From NCBI GenBank assembly GCA_035578155.1, contig JAPWDM010000003.1, positions 17,510,916-17,574,915 of the forward strand: DNA of 64,000 nucleotides, read 5' to 3'. Position 1 is the stretch's first letter. Each line of letters begins with the position of its first letter. This document shows positions 1 through 12,055 of this stretch, in pieces. A model generated the notes under the pieces. The model saw only the letters and a list, made by a program, of their open reading frames with translations, had not been told where the DNA came from and ran no database searches. A program made the translations under genes and the position numbers. This DNA comes from Brachynemurus nebulosus. Lineage: Eukaryota > Arthropoda > Insecta > Neuroptera > Myrmeleontidae.

Positions 1-152
1 GAACAAAAAAAGGAAAAAGATTTAAGCTCTTATATCTGTTTGATTTCTGAACGATTCATAACGTTAATGCGTCTTTAATAGGGGATGTTCTTTAAGAGTT
101 TAAATATTTTTTAAAACTCTCCTTTAAGAGATTAAATCTTTTTTTTGTTCCA
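1..152. repeat. Partial foldback repeat cut by the window edge
   Basis: The first 29 bases (an A-rich stretch after GAAC, then GATTTAAGCTC) reappear inverted at about 121-152, ending in TTTTTTGTTCC. A short unrelated centre lies between. It resembles a foldback MITE whose left end lies outside the window. No coding potential. Confidence 0.35.
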
Positions 153-280
153 AACAGCCCTACCATTTTCAAATAGTCCCGTTTGACGGTATATAAATTA
201 AAAATGGTTCTTAAGGACTTAAAAGGGCCCAAAATAAACAACTGCACGGATTTTAGCTAAAAATTAAATTATATAGGTAG

Positions 281-423
281 GGTAAAAGCCCCTATACTCA
301 AACGCGATTCAATACTCGAACAGTTTTGATATTTTATATGTGAATGAAGTTATTTCTGAAAAAAATCGATAAGTATGAAAACTGTTCGAATATTGAATCG
401 TGTTCGAGTATTGGGGCTTTTAC
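281..423. mobile_element. Small MITE with GTAAAAGCCCC termini
   Basis: Terminal inverted repeats GTAAAAGCCCC (281-291) and GGGGCTTTTAC (413-423), with a subterminal inverted pair (ATTCAATACTCGAACAG near 307, CTGTTCGAATATTGAAT near 381). The centre contains GAAGTTATTTCTGAAA. The same ends and core recur at 35431-35660 and 41578-41807 in the large element, so this is a dispersed non-autonomous family. Superfamily not assigned. Confidence 0.7.
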
Positions 424-444
424 GTTTTCATTAAAAAAAATTCA

Positions 445-1100
445 AGTGAGGTTAAAATTCCCCAAGAGGTTAGTGATCTTAGAGTCTAAAATTAGACGAA
501 CAATATGAAAATTTACGGAAAGGTCTCAAGGTGTTGATATTAGATATGGCTATTGAAATGTTAATATGACTATTTTAGAGACGTTTTGTAAACGAAGCGA
601 AAAACTATAAGGCATTTATTTTGTACAGGATATCGGAATGTCTGAGTTCAAAATAGTTTAACTCATAGTTAAAATGATTCTACGCAGGTGAAACAATGGG
701 GAACAGTCAGTATTTACAGATATCTTTAGTGTTACTATAAATATTCAAATGTTATTGAAATCCTGGGAAAAATGTATGTGATTTTAAAATAGTTCTGGAG
801 GCTCTGGAGCTCCAAAAGGGTTCAAAATGGACGGTTAAATGAATCTTTACTTTTTGCTGAAATACTATTGAGATCCTAGCAAAAATGAAGATGAGGTAAA
901 AATTTCCTTAGGTGAGTAGGGGTCTCAAGAAGGGGTCGATTTTGAAGTACTTCTAACAATACGATTACATTTGGAATGGTTTCAACGTATGGAAATTGAA
1001 GATCGTATTGAAATATTTACACATAGCTATTTTAGAGTCGTTTGGCGAACGAAGTAGAGAAATATAAGAAGTATAAAATTTTGGAATATCTGGTAGAAAA
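445..1100. repeat. Degenerate direct repeat, period about 440 bp
   Basis: Two diverged copies can be aligned by eye. GTGAGGTTAAAATTCC near 446 matches GATGAGGTAAAAATTTCC near 890. ACTATTTTAGAGACGTTTTG near 568 matches GCTATTTTAGAGTCGTTTGG near 1027, each followed by an AACGAAG(C/T)(G/A)-type segment. Partial similarity also occurs between 740 and 850. It looks like old, non-coding repeat DNA. Confidence 0.35.
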
Positions 1101-2210
1101 GTAATCTGACCTGTAATTAACATAATTTTACAGAGATTAAATCGCATGGCACAGCTGGAGTTTACATAATTATACTTAAACTGTTGTGATAAATATTGTT
1201 TGTTTTTAATGTATGAACCTATTTGCTGAAATTTCAATTTTTTCTTAACATAAAACGTAAGCATGTGGTTAATTTGAATATTGAAAATAATAATTATTTT
1301 AGGTATAAAATTGAATTATTTATTGATTTTTAAAAAATGACTCATAAAATTGCTTTTAATTTAATTTCTTGCTTTCAAATTTTGATTTATGTTGTTGTTT
1401 TTATTACAATTTAGCGTTAAATGTTATAATTTCTCACGCCCACAATCCAATAAAGATTATATATGCATTCATATAAATAACGTTCGAAATCTTGCGGTGC
1501 TGACAGGACCGTACTTATATTTTCAAAACTTAAAACGTTAATAAATCGGGGTAAATACATTTAAAAAAAAAAATAGTATCGGTATATTATCTATTAACCA
1601 TCAGCTGTTAATAAAAATTAGTTTCAAGTTACAAAAAAGCGTTATTTTAAAAAAGTACAAAAATTCTAACATTTTTTAAATTAAAATTTTTGAAAATTTG
1701 ACTGACTGACTGTAACTTAAAACTTGTTAACAAAAAAACAACCTGTCATTTAAAAAAATATTTTTACCAAAACAAAACAATGTGTTGTCTCTCTTACATT
1801 TTACTGGAAGAAAAAAGACAACTGATACACATAAATCATTTATTTGTAACATAAAAAATTACCTCACACAATACACAAAAATTAGAATCGGACAAACAAG
1901 TTGTCACATGAAATGTATACACGCATATCTAAAGTATACTCAAAATCTACCGTATTATCCGTATATAGGTATCCATAACTACCTATTGTTTATATCTAAA
2001 ATCGCATCAAAATGTTTTATCTAAAAAAAATTAAACAATTTTTAATACCTTAAAAAAATGAAGACAATACTGTCAGCCCCGCAACCTCTTCGATCAGTGC
2101 ATATAAATAAGTAAAAAGATTTTTATAGAAGACCATTAATCATCATTAATCAATCAATGTAAGGAAATTTTAAACTCTCCATAATAATAATTAAAGTACA
2201 AAAAAATTTC
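1101..2210. other. AT-rich non-coding stretch
   Basis: Only short chance ORFs, A/T runs and no clear repeat termini. I see no gene or regulatory element here. Confidence 0.4.
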
Positions 2211-2631
2211 CTTTTCGTAGAAAAACCGACAAAATTTTTTGGTGGGTTAATGGGCCCATTGCTAGTACTTTACCGTTGGAACCGAAGTTCTAAGTGCATG
2301 TTACGATTACTGAAAACGGTTTCTTCACACATTCTTCCAATTTTTGAATTTGAAAAGCTTATAAGTACTTTCTTTTTTAATAAATTCCATAAAATTGTGT
2401 TGTTTAAAAGTATAAGATGCATCAAAGACACAATAAAAAATCAATTCATGCTATTGTGAGCACCAGCAAAACAGTTATGAAGTTTTAGAAGTGGAATTTT
2501 GGGTATTTTTTTAATTAAACAAGAAAAAATCATATTTTAGTAACCGCAACACTTAGAACTTCGGTTCCAACGGTAAAGTACTAGAGATGGGGCCAAAAAT
2601 CTATCAAAAAAATTTGTCTTTTCTACAAACA
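2211..2631. mobile_element. MITE with long inverted repeats
   Basis: Inverted arms: GCTAGTACTTTACCGTTGG and following bases at 2261-2295 pair with the reverse complement at 2550-2584 over about 35 bp almost without mismatch. Pairing continues outward less well (GTAGAAAAACCGACAAAATT near 2217 against AATTTGTCTTTTCTAC near 2611). The interior has no transposase. Confidence 0.65.
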
Positions 2632-3136
2632 CCCTGTATTTTACAATTAAAACATAGTACGTTTGAATTTGCAATAATTATAAAAATATCGGTGAAGAAT
2701 TCAACACATTTGTTGATTATTTCCAAACTGGCCGTTAACATTTTGACAATTTAAAAAATAAACTGAAATTTAATTTGGGGAAAAAATTAATAAAATAAAC
2801 ATCTCTTTTCGAAATATTATACACTGTATATAGGTTTTCTTATTTTAGTTTTTAAAAATGTTTTAGGTCAAGATCTACCCTCTTACCAAATTTCAAGTTT
2901 CTATTTTTATTTTATTTATTTTTTTTTTATAGCATTAGTAGCAATACCCTAACAATATGATTGCAACAGAAATTAAAAATAAGTCCCCATAAACGTTAAT
3001 TGGTAACTTTTCCTATAAAACGATATTTTATAAAAACGGATGTTTTAAGCGAAGATAGAATCCAATGCAACGTGACAAAAAATTATCTTAATTTCTTGCA
3101 TATAAAAAGGAACAGGGGAGAAAATAGCCCCCATAA

Positions 3137-3591
3137 GGCCGGGCGCACATTAAGACGCAGTTAACGCAGGCAGGGCAGCGCAGTTTCTGTGACTCGTGTT
3201 GTAGAACGAGACAGCGCGAATTGAAATGCAGAGCAGAGCAGCACTGCGTCGCACGAGACCGATGTGGCACTCGTGAATGTGACACAGAAACTGCGCGATG
3301 CTGCGTGACATTGTACATAATACGTTCTCGAGTTTTAGTTGGTTTTATTTCGCCGAAATGAAAAGAATTGAAGAAATTGAAGAAAAACAGTGCTGCTCTG
3401 CTCTGCGCTGCTTTTAGATTCGTGCTATCTCGTTCTACAACAAGAGTCACAGAAACTGCGCTGCCCTGCCTGCGTTAACTGCGTCTCAATGTGCGCCCGG
3501 CCACACAGTTTATTTCTCTTGTTTTCCTGCCCTGCCCTGTTTTGTTCTGCTCTGCGTTTACTGCGTGACGTAGCTCAATGTGCACCTGGCC
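3137..3591. mobile_element. GC-rich palindromic MITE with a third arm copy
   Basis: A near-palindrome runs from GGCCGGGCGCACATTAAGAC (3137) to GTGCGCCCGGCC (3491-3502), rich in CTGCCCTGC and GCTCTGC motifs and far more GC-rich than its surroundings. A third, diverged arm follows at 3503-3591, ending AATGTGCACCTGGCC, so either a second copy inserted next door or the arm was duplicated. ORFs across it are palindrome artefacts. Confidence 0.75.
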
Positions 3592-4268
3592 TACGAGACG
3601 ATAATTAAATAATTAAGTTTGTGATATTCCAAAAATTAAAATTTTAATGAAATATAGGGACCAATAATCGGAATAATGTAGAATTGGCTATCGAAACTGA
3701 CATGAGTATTTAGCCTATGATCCTTTATGGGAGACTATTTCTTTGGTATAACTATTTTTGTACAACCAATCAAGGCCTTTCTTCACTATCACTTTAAATT
3801 GTTGACTTTTATGAGGATACGAACTTCTAGAAAATACCCAATATTTTTAACGATCATCTCTTGGACTATAATATATTATAATATGTCTTGGAATACTCAT
3901 TCAAATAATGTGTAGTATAGACTATACCTTATTTACATAAAATACTGGTGCATAAGTTCAGCAGAGTAGTGAAATTTTAAAGGTATTATTAATTACAAAA
4001 GATTACTTTTAGTATATTTTTCAGCGTTACTACCAGTTGGTTTAAATTATGAAAATTTTTGATGCTTCATTTTTAATTTTTTCAAAAATAAGGAAACATA
4101 ATTATGTAGTTTTTTAATTGAATTTTCTTCGAGTAAATAATATTAAGAATATTTTCATAAAATTTCCTAAGAATCGGAGCTTTATTTAGACAATTATCCG
4201 CATTTACAGAAAGTGACTTCAAGTAAAGTCTCTCGCTTCTGTGAATGTTTATTGGAGTTATTGTATAT
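3592..4268. other. AT-rich non-coding stretch
   Basis: No ORF with family resemblance and no repeat boundary that I can define. Confidence 0.35.
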
Positions 4269-4276
4269 GCCTAAGG

Positions 4277-5032
4277 CAGCGGTTTCCAAACTTTGTGTAG
4301 TAACGCCGCCCCCCCCTATAAAAATTTTTACCTCTGCCCCCTCCCCCTCTTGAAAAAATTTATAAACAATTCGTAAATTACTTTTTTACTAAAAGAACTC
4401 ATATTCTTGGCGGACGTCAGGTCTATACGACACTTGAGAGGAAACCGTTGATCAGACACGTATTCGATACTTACGCGTTAATATGACTGACCACTTGAGA
4501 ATTATTATAGTTAAAATATTACGTACAGTAGCGAGTAGAAGAATCAATGGTAAGGGGTTAGTTACATGGCTTTTTTTTAGTAAAAAAAACCTAATTTATA
4601 CTAACTTTTGGCAAATTTTTTTCTATTAGTAAATGCTTATGGCTTGTACTTGAAAAAATGAAATTTCAACTTTTGACAGTGTTTTAAATAAATAATTTTG
4701 ATTTTTAGTAAAAATTTTTGTGTTTTTCGTTGATTTTCTACTTGTAAAATGAGATGTAATGATTGAAAACAGTAATTTTTCGTTCAAGTACAAGCCATAA
4801 GCATCTACTAATAGAAAAAATTTTGTTTTTTATTTTAGGTAAGGATTTAACGAGTTACTCTGCTTATGGCGAAAAATCAGCGATTTTCGAAAACTAGCTG
4901 CCAATGGCAATTTTTTTTTTCATAAAAATTTTTTTAGTGTCTCAAAATAATATATAATCTTAAAACCATGATTTTATCAAAACGACAACGATATTTACAA
5001 TTAACCCGCGCCCCCCAGTTTAGAAACCGCTG
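4277..5032. mobile_element. hAT-type non-autonomous transposon
   Basis: Imperfect terminal inverted repeats CAGCGGTTTCCAAACT (4277-4292) and AGTTTAGAAACCGCTG (5017-5032). They are flanked by 8-bp direct repeats GCCTAAGG (4269-4276) and GCCTAGGG (5033-5040), one mismatch. The terminal motif and the 8-bp duplication are hallmarks of hAT elements. The interior is non-coding; a poly-C tract sits just inside each end. Confidence 0.85.
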
Positions 5033-5040
5033 GCCTAGGG

Positions 5041-6467
5041 TGCACCTTAGATGGGCCCTCGAAAACATTTTTTTTTTTTAAATTCAAATATGATGAGTGT
5101 ATTTTTTTCTTATCTTGATTGTTTCGAAATTTTACACACTTATTAGTTATTATAATGGTCGCCCAATGAACAAACGGTCTAACAGACCCTCTGGCAACAA
5201 ACTTCACACTCTGAATCAGAAATCACACTTTAGTCCTTTGGTGTATAATATGCTATTATTTAAGCGAATTTTAAATTCAGTTTAAAAGAAAGAGTAAAAT
5301 TTTGCCATTTTTCCTTCATTTTCCTTGATGCAATCGCATGTAAGCTTTAAAATGATAATCGGATAATGTTTTTGTAGACAAACGAAAAATTTTAATTTAA
5401 AAATTCTTGGACGCTATGTTTAAAAACGTAATTATTTTCATAATCTGCATATTTTTTCCCCAAAGTCGGTATATTGTCTACGCTCTATGCAACTAGAATA
5501 AAACAATTTTAGTCGTATGGCGTAGCTATTACACAAAACCATTTTTTTTAATATTCCATTCAGGTTGGCTAATGGACCTGTCATCAAACTGTTTTAACGG
5601 TTGTCAGATTATGTTATAAAAATGTTATATTGTTAAAAGTAATTTAGAATTAAACGGTTTTAGAAAATATTTTAAATATTTCTTTTTTTTTTTTATAAAA
5701 AAATTGCATGGTTATGCCTATTAAATTATTTAACTTAATTAATTGCTTTTTTTAAAATAAATAAAGATAAAATTAATTAAAGAAAATGTTATTTTTAATT
5801 TTCGCGTATTACACATCTATGTGTGTATTTTTTAGTCGCGTGTTTTGCAGAGTTTTTTTTTTTTTTTATTTAATAAACAGTCTATATGTATTTATATAGA
5901 AGTATTTTTTGTGATAATCCTTGTCACTTAATAAAAACATTTTAATTTTTTAATTAATAGTTTTACAGACGGCAAAATATTTAAAGAATTTTTTTTAAAA
6001 TTTTGTTCAAAAGTGCGTTTGTTCTTTTCTTCCTATATCGCTATATCTATTTAGATTAGGTTCAGGTCGAATTTGAGTGGTCAAAATTATTCGCCCCAAA
6101 GGCAATTACATAATCTTGTTCTACACATAGTACTTATTATAAAAGTTCATGTTCTCACCTAGTAATCTAATCAAAAGGTCCGTTCATTGTTTGCCATAAA
6201 ATTAATATTTCTAAAATTATATATGTTTTGAAGATGAAAAAATCATGATTTTGCTGGATTTCAGACCGTTAAGTATATTGAAAATATAAAAATATATAGT
6301 CTAAATAAATTTTTATCACATTTTTTTATTTTCTACTCCCAAGAAATGTCCCAATAAAAATTTCAATTTTGAAATTATAAATTAGAAAAAAAATTTAATT
6401 TGCCCCTCTAAAAAGTACTGCTGTTTCTCTCACTCTAACTTGCAATGAATTGCGAACAATGTTAATA
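5041..6467. other. AT-rich non-coding stretch
   Basis: Long T and A runs and short chance ORFs only. No gene or element recognised. Confidence 0.4.
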
Positions 6468-6471
6468 TTAA

Positions 6472-7668
6472 CCCTAGAATCATACGTTGGTCTACGAGTC
6501 AAGTTAATCATACATCGGCGTCATTTTAGCGTGACGAATGGACTTTTACGGGGAGTTTTAGAGTTTATTTGCAAAAAACATTTTTTTTTACATAAAAATA
6601 CTACAAAAGCGAACAAAATATTTAAAAAAATTGGATTTGGAAAAATTTCTTAATATAAATACAGTAGAACCTGTTTAAGTTGGACACCCGCGGTGCAATC
6701 AAAAACTGTCCAACATAAACAGGTGTCCAACATATGCAAAATACCAAAATCATCTACGCTTAGTAATTTTAAGGTTAACACTAATTTAGAATATAATGCA
6801 AAATTAATTATTTTTAAAGTAATACATATACACACATCTACGTATCAATATTTATTGAAATAAACTATCGAATAACAATCGTAATACATACATATTATAG
6901 ATATTTAAACATTATCTTTCGTAAAAAAATAATATTGTGTATTTATTAATTTTTTTAATCTTTTTATCAAAGCAGATTTTCATTATAAAAATTAAAAAAT
7001 AGATAAATACATCAATTGTATCATAAAACATGTCTTTCAAATAATTAATTTATGAACTATTATGAGTCAGTGAACATGTGTGACTTTACAGAATGTGAAA
7101 TTTCTCAGTCATAAATATTCCTATAGATATGTAGTTATTTCCCCATTAGGCACATTTGTAAATTTTCTAAAATTTGTTAGTAATTTTTCGAATAAGATCT
7201 CAAAAAATAATAAAAATTAAAATATTTTCCACAAAATAAATTGTTAATCTTTTATTAAGTCATTCGAAATGCATTTTTTAGTTTTCGATTCAGTATATTA
7301 AAATTTCAGTGTTATGTCGTCTCTATAAGTCAAACAGCTGTAATCATCTTTCACATTATCATAATCATTGAATAAATTAATGATAACATCCATATCTTTA
7401 ATAAATTTTAGAAAAATTAGGAAAACTTTTATATGTGGAGTACAGAATATTTAAAAAAAAATCATCGGTTAATCATACATCGTCGTCCTTTTGACGCACA
7501 CTATTATAGTATAAAAAAACGACAATAGCTAAAAATAAAATTTATACGTCTTACGTGTTATAATATTAGATAACAGAAGTTTCACAGCAAGCAGGCAACG
7601 ACAAGTTGTGTATTGGAGCAGGTAGAGAAGTTCGTTCGTCGTTTTGACGAATACGTATGATTCTAGGG
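6472..7668. mobile_element. piggyBac-type non-autonomous element
   Basis: TTAA (6468-6471) precedes CCCTAGAATCATACGTTGG and TTAA (7669-7672) follows CGTATGATTCTAGGG. The CCCTAGA terminus and the TTAA duplication are diagnostic of piggyBac. A subterminal motif, TTAATCATACATCG(G/T)CGTC, occurs near 6504 and again, in the same orientation, near 7470. No transposase ORF remains in the 1.2 kb. Confidence 0.85.
6661..6740. mobile_element. pogo-like terminus fragment
   Basis: TACAGTAGAACCTGTTTAAG followed by a TTGGACACC segment and an inverted TGTCCAAC...GTGTCCAAC motif resembles the end of a pogo/Tigger-type transposon. The other end is not seen, so it is a fragment nested in the piggyBac-type element. 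Confidence 0.4.
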
Positions 7669-7672
7669 TTAA

Positions 7673-8439
7673 GGAGGTGAAAATTGAAGTAGAAATCTGT
7701 TTTTACAGATAGTTCGTACCCATATTTCGAAATATTATAATGTAAAAATTATAGTAACATTTAACTAGTACAAAGAAAGTAAACATTGATTTCTTTTTAA
7801 ATTTAATTTTATTCATGAACATTTTCAACTTTTACAATGTATAATTATCTATAAAGAAAAATATGTATTGTCTTTTTTGATATCTTGAACATATAATTTC
7901 ATTATATTGAATGCCGATTAGAAGCAATTAAAAAGGATGTTTTTAGTTTCTCAATTGAAATTTTTATTGAGGCATTTAGTTGATAAGCGATCAAAGTCTG
8001 TGCATAAAATCTATTTGGATAATTTTTTGTATTTTTTAATAAATGTAGCTGTAGTTATATAGATATTTGAAATCAAGCGAAATCTCAACTTAAAAACATA
8101 TGTATAACTTTAGTAATATAAATTTTACGGCAAAAAGTAAAGCCGCCTTAACTGTTACTATTGTATCAAATCAAAAAATATTTTTTTGATTCAAAGAAAA
8201 AAGAATCAAACAATTTTTAATTTTTGGTCAAGGAAATCGCTTTGAGAGTGTCTGATTGTTTGACCATGCATAACGTAAATATTAGAGACCTAAATTAGAT
8301 TTTCAGATAAAAAATCTGATTTAAAAGTAATGTTACTTAGAATTAGGATACTTAATTCTACGCGGGTGAAACTGAATATGTGTATTTGAGAAAATAGTAT
8401 TTAGCGCAATCAGGAACAAGCGGTAATTTAAATAAAAAT
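7673..8439. other. AT-rich non-coding stretch
   Basis: No gene seen. A small inverted pair (TTTGGTCAAGG / TTTGACCATG) lies near 8223-8270. Confidence 0.35.
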
Positions 8440-9640
8440 CGAAAGAACCATGCCCCGGTTTGGGCCATATGGCGTGCGGGGATAATGTCCATAGCAGTGT
8501 TTTACTTTAGAGGAGTGCATTACCAAAAAAATATTTTTAGTGCTGTTTAACGAATGCGTCTTAGTTTACAGGGTGTTAAAAAATAAAAATTATTTTTCAG
8601 AATCTTCTTCATCTGAACTATCAGATCTTACGAATATGTTCTCTAGATCTTCTGATGGTGAAGTTACTTGTACATTGTGATGTCTAACATACCCTAAAAA
8701 CCAGATTATAGTTATTACGTGAACACAGGTACCTATGGTTCGTGCACCATTTTTACAACTACAGTAGTAACCTTTTATTGACTCCTTACCTACTAAGTTT
8801 TTTTTCTGCTAATACATAAACATAGTATTATGTTTTATTGATATGTCGGGACTGAATTCTTCCTTTAATAAATAATGAATCTATTACTGTCAACCCCTAA
8901 GAGGCAAAATCAATTGCATCGGTGTTGGTACATATTTCAATTCTAAATCTATCATCAGAAGCTATGTGTTTGCCATAATACGCTTCGGCTTCTTTTATTT
9001 GGTAACGTCCCAAAGATATAAAATAAACATCTTTCTCTGACAAAACAGGAAAATCCGTCAACATTTCATCAGTGATTGAGCGAAATTGTTTTAGCTTGCG
9101 ATTAAGATTAATTTCTTTTACAATTTGTCCTAAGATGTTCTTTTGATTGACATTAGACAACATAATACTACACACATATGTATGTGGTACATATACCGTG
9201 TTAATACGACGGTGACAATATGACTATACAATTACAACAATTGAACTACACTCATCGACTGTTACCGAATGAATGACTACTAAGTATCCTAACGTGCCCA
9301 GAAATGCACACTGGTAATTACAGAAAAGAGATAGTTGCGTTCCTTCTGATATATTCTGTGATTCTGACCGTTACCACCGTCACCATGAGGAGGTGCCTGT
9401 ACGCAAGAAGACTTAGGTGTCTTAATGATAGGTATCAAAAAGAAATACTTTAAATAAAACAGAATTTTGAGTATCTCAGAATCATACAATTGAACCGCCT
9501 TTATAACCTCATGCATTCAATGCAAGGATATAAAAACACTAGATTGTTACTGTACTAACTTAGTACTTTACATTAACGTACAATTTAACTCTGCACGCTC
9601 ATGGCCCAAAACCCCCTTTAAATGGGGCACAGTTCTTTTT
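8440..9640. mobile_element. Decayed DNA transposon with a SWIM protein
   Basis: The ends form imperfect inverted repeats: AAAGAACCATGCCCC...TTGGGCCATATGGCGTGC (8442-8477) against GCACGCTCATGGCCC...GGGGCACAGTTCTTTT (about 9593-9639). They bracket a broken minus-strand coding region. The target duplication could not be read. The protein family is common in insect repeats, but I cannot assign the superfamily securely. Confidence 0.6.
8590..9175 (-). pseudogene. Broken SWIM-domain transposon protein
   Basis: On the minus strand an open frame (9175-8897, 92 codons) contains the segment FPVLSEKDVYFISLGRYQIK, followed by KEAEAYYGKHI. After a stop and a frame change, coding resumes at about 8790-8590 in another frame with the SWIM zinc-finger pattern CSCKNGARTIGTCVH (C-x-C-x(n)-C-x-H) and an acidic tail (SDSSDEEDSEK) before TAA. 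SWIM domains bind zinc and usually DNA or protein partners; this arrangement is familiar from insect transposon-encoded proteins of uncertain class. Stops between the two blocks, near 8800-8860, show that the copy is dead. The N-terminal catalytic part is missing, so this is the C-terminal third or less of the original protein. The superfamily remains open. Confidence 0.6.
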
Positions 9641-9930
9641 GTATGAGAAAAAATTTTTCGTCTTCAGGAAAGTATTTTCCGAGATTTCCCATTAAAGACT
9701 AAGAAGTTTCACTTCAAGAGTTTTGTCCTTAAGGAGTTTAGGGACAACCTTTAAATGTTTTTAATAATTAATTTATTAATCTTATATATTAATAATTATT
9801 TCTGTAAGTTTCCTCTTTCTGCTGTAAATTGTAAATTATTTAAGATGTACTTTTTATGCGGGTAGATATACCTAGATTTTACGGTGATAGCGTAATCTAA
9901 GTGCGTCTTGATTTAAAACGTTTGTATTAG

Positions 9931-12055
9931 TCTAGTTCACAAGTTGAAAAACCTGAAAAATAGAAATCAAGCTCTTAAAAATATGAGCAATAGCTCATTC
10001 GATTCGTAATGACCTATAGAAAAATGTATTTTAAGGATTTTACAGCACATAAAAAATTGCAATTGTTATTAACAAAATAAGATGGAAAAGAACGAGGTTT
10101 TCAGTTTCTTGTTAATAACTTAAAAATTATTAATAGTTAAGAAATGAGATAAAAAATTCTTAAAGAGGAGGAAATTTGCAATAAGAAAGTCCCAACTCCC
10201 GGAACTCTACCTCCATTATTTCTAATTTTAATTTAATGCCGAAAATCGGGTTCCGCGCGCCAGTTTTAGCACAGACGCAACGACGCTGAAAACAGGATAC
10301 CACCGATAATAATTTTAAAACATGGGATCCTTGCTTTGTCACTTTTCACAGCAAAATCATAGAAAAACACGAGTCGGCTTTCGGCTTTTACACCATCCTC
10401 AGGTGAAAAACATAATTAAAAATTGTACTTTTAGGCGAAAACTATTTATAATATAAATTGGAGTAAATAATATATTATAAATAGTTTTCACCTAAAAGTA
10501 CAATTTTTAGTTGTGTTTTTCACCTGAGGATGGTGTAAAAGCCGAAAGTCGACTCGTGTTTTCTATGATTTTGCTGTGAAAAGTGACAAAGCAACGATCC
10601 CATGTTTTAATATGGATTTTCACAAAGTAAACCTAGTATTAATAATAATTTTGTTTATAGTAGTAAATGTTAATTTAAAAATTTAAAAAAGTTATGCTGT
10701 ATTCAAAACACTTCAAAGAATAAGAACCCGTTAGGAAAAAATTTTTACCCTAATTTTTCATAAAGTTATGCAATTGTTAACTAATAAATAATTTACGGAT
10801 CTCTGCTTTCGCAAATAGTTACATAAAAGTTTAAATAAATACATTAAAATATATATACTTAAGAAGATTATGTGGTAAAAACTTATAAATTTTTTTTAAA
10901 TTTTTTTTAATTTATTTTAATTTTTTTTAATTTATATTAAATTTTTTTTTTAAATTTCGTAAAGTTAAAAATTTAAGAAATATGAAGGAAATAACAATAA
11001 AAAAATTCATTCAGTCATTTGTTAATAAACTTTTTATAAACAAATGAAGAAATTTAATAGTTAAAAAAAAATTTTTCATACCCGTATGTTGTCATGAGAG
11101 AATACTAAGTTTTAAACGAAAAAATTTTTTCTTAAAAAATTTTTGATTGTTAAAAAAATTTTTTTTTAATATATTTTCTTTTTAATATTTTTTAAAAAAA
11201 TTTTTTCTTTTAGCTTCCGTGCTGAGAAATGCAAATAATGATTTTTAAGGAAAAAATTATTCCTTAACTAATTATTTTAACAATGTAAATATTAAAAAAA
11301 AATTTTTAAACAATCTTTAAATCAAAATTCAATCAATTTTTAACAATCTTTAAATTAAACAATCAAAAATTATTATTCTTTCATGACAACATACGGATAT
11401 GAAAATTTTTTTTTAACTATTAAATTTCTCCATTTGTTTATGAAAAAATTTTGCCTCGTAGAGGCAAAAAGTTTTTAATGTAATTATTTAAACTTTTATG
11501 TAACTATTTGTGAAAGCAGAGATCCGTAAATTATTTATTGGTTAACAGTTGCATAACTTTATGAAAAATTAGGGTAAAAATTTTTTCCTAACGGGATCTT
11601 ATTCTTTGAAGTGTTTTGAATACAGCATAATTTTTTTAAATTTTTAAATTAACATTTACTACTATAAACAAAATTATTATCGGTGGTATGCTGTTTTCAG
11701 CGTCGCTGCGTTTGTGCTAAAACTGGCGCGCAGAACCCGATTTTCGGCATTAAATTAAAATTAGAAATAATGGAGGTAGAGTTCCGGGAGTTGGGACTTT
11801 TTTATTGCAAATTTCCTCCTCTTTAAGAATCTTTTTGTCTCATTTCTTATCTATTAATAATTTCTATGTTATTAACAAACAACTGAATACCTCGTCTGTT
11901 TCCATCTTATTTTGTTAATAACAATTGCAATTTTTATGTGCTGTAAAATCCTTAAAATACATTTTTCTATACGTTATTACGAATCGAATGAGTTATTTCT
12001 CATATCTTTAAGAGCTTTATTTCTGTTTTTCACGTTTATCAACTTGTGAACTAGA
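9931..12055. mobile_element. Large foldback element, 2.1 kb
   Basis: The arms are inverted copies over most of the length: TCTAGTTCACAAGTTG (9931-9946) matches CAACTTGTGAACTAGA (12040-12055). The segment with CCAGTTTTAGCACAGACGC near 10260 matches GCGTTTGTGCTAAAACTGG near 11708, and AATTTACGGATCTCTGC near 10790 matches GCAGAGATCCGTAAATT near 11516. The arms meet near 11.2 kb. A second palindrome interrupts the left arm. No transposase is visible. Confidence 0.7.
10315..10610. mobile_element. Palindromic MITE nested in the foldback
   Basis: A near-perfect palindrome with TTAAAACATG (10315) against CATGTTTTAA (10610), and inner arms ACCATCCTCAGGTGAAAAAC and GTTTTTCACCTGAGGATGGT. It interrupts the left arm of the 9931-12055 element. 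The sequence ATAATAATTTT occurs on both sides (near 10306 and near 10649), consistent with insertion into the arm. Confidence 0.7.
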
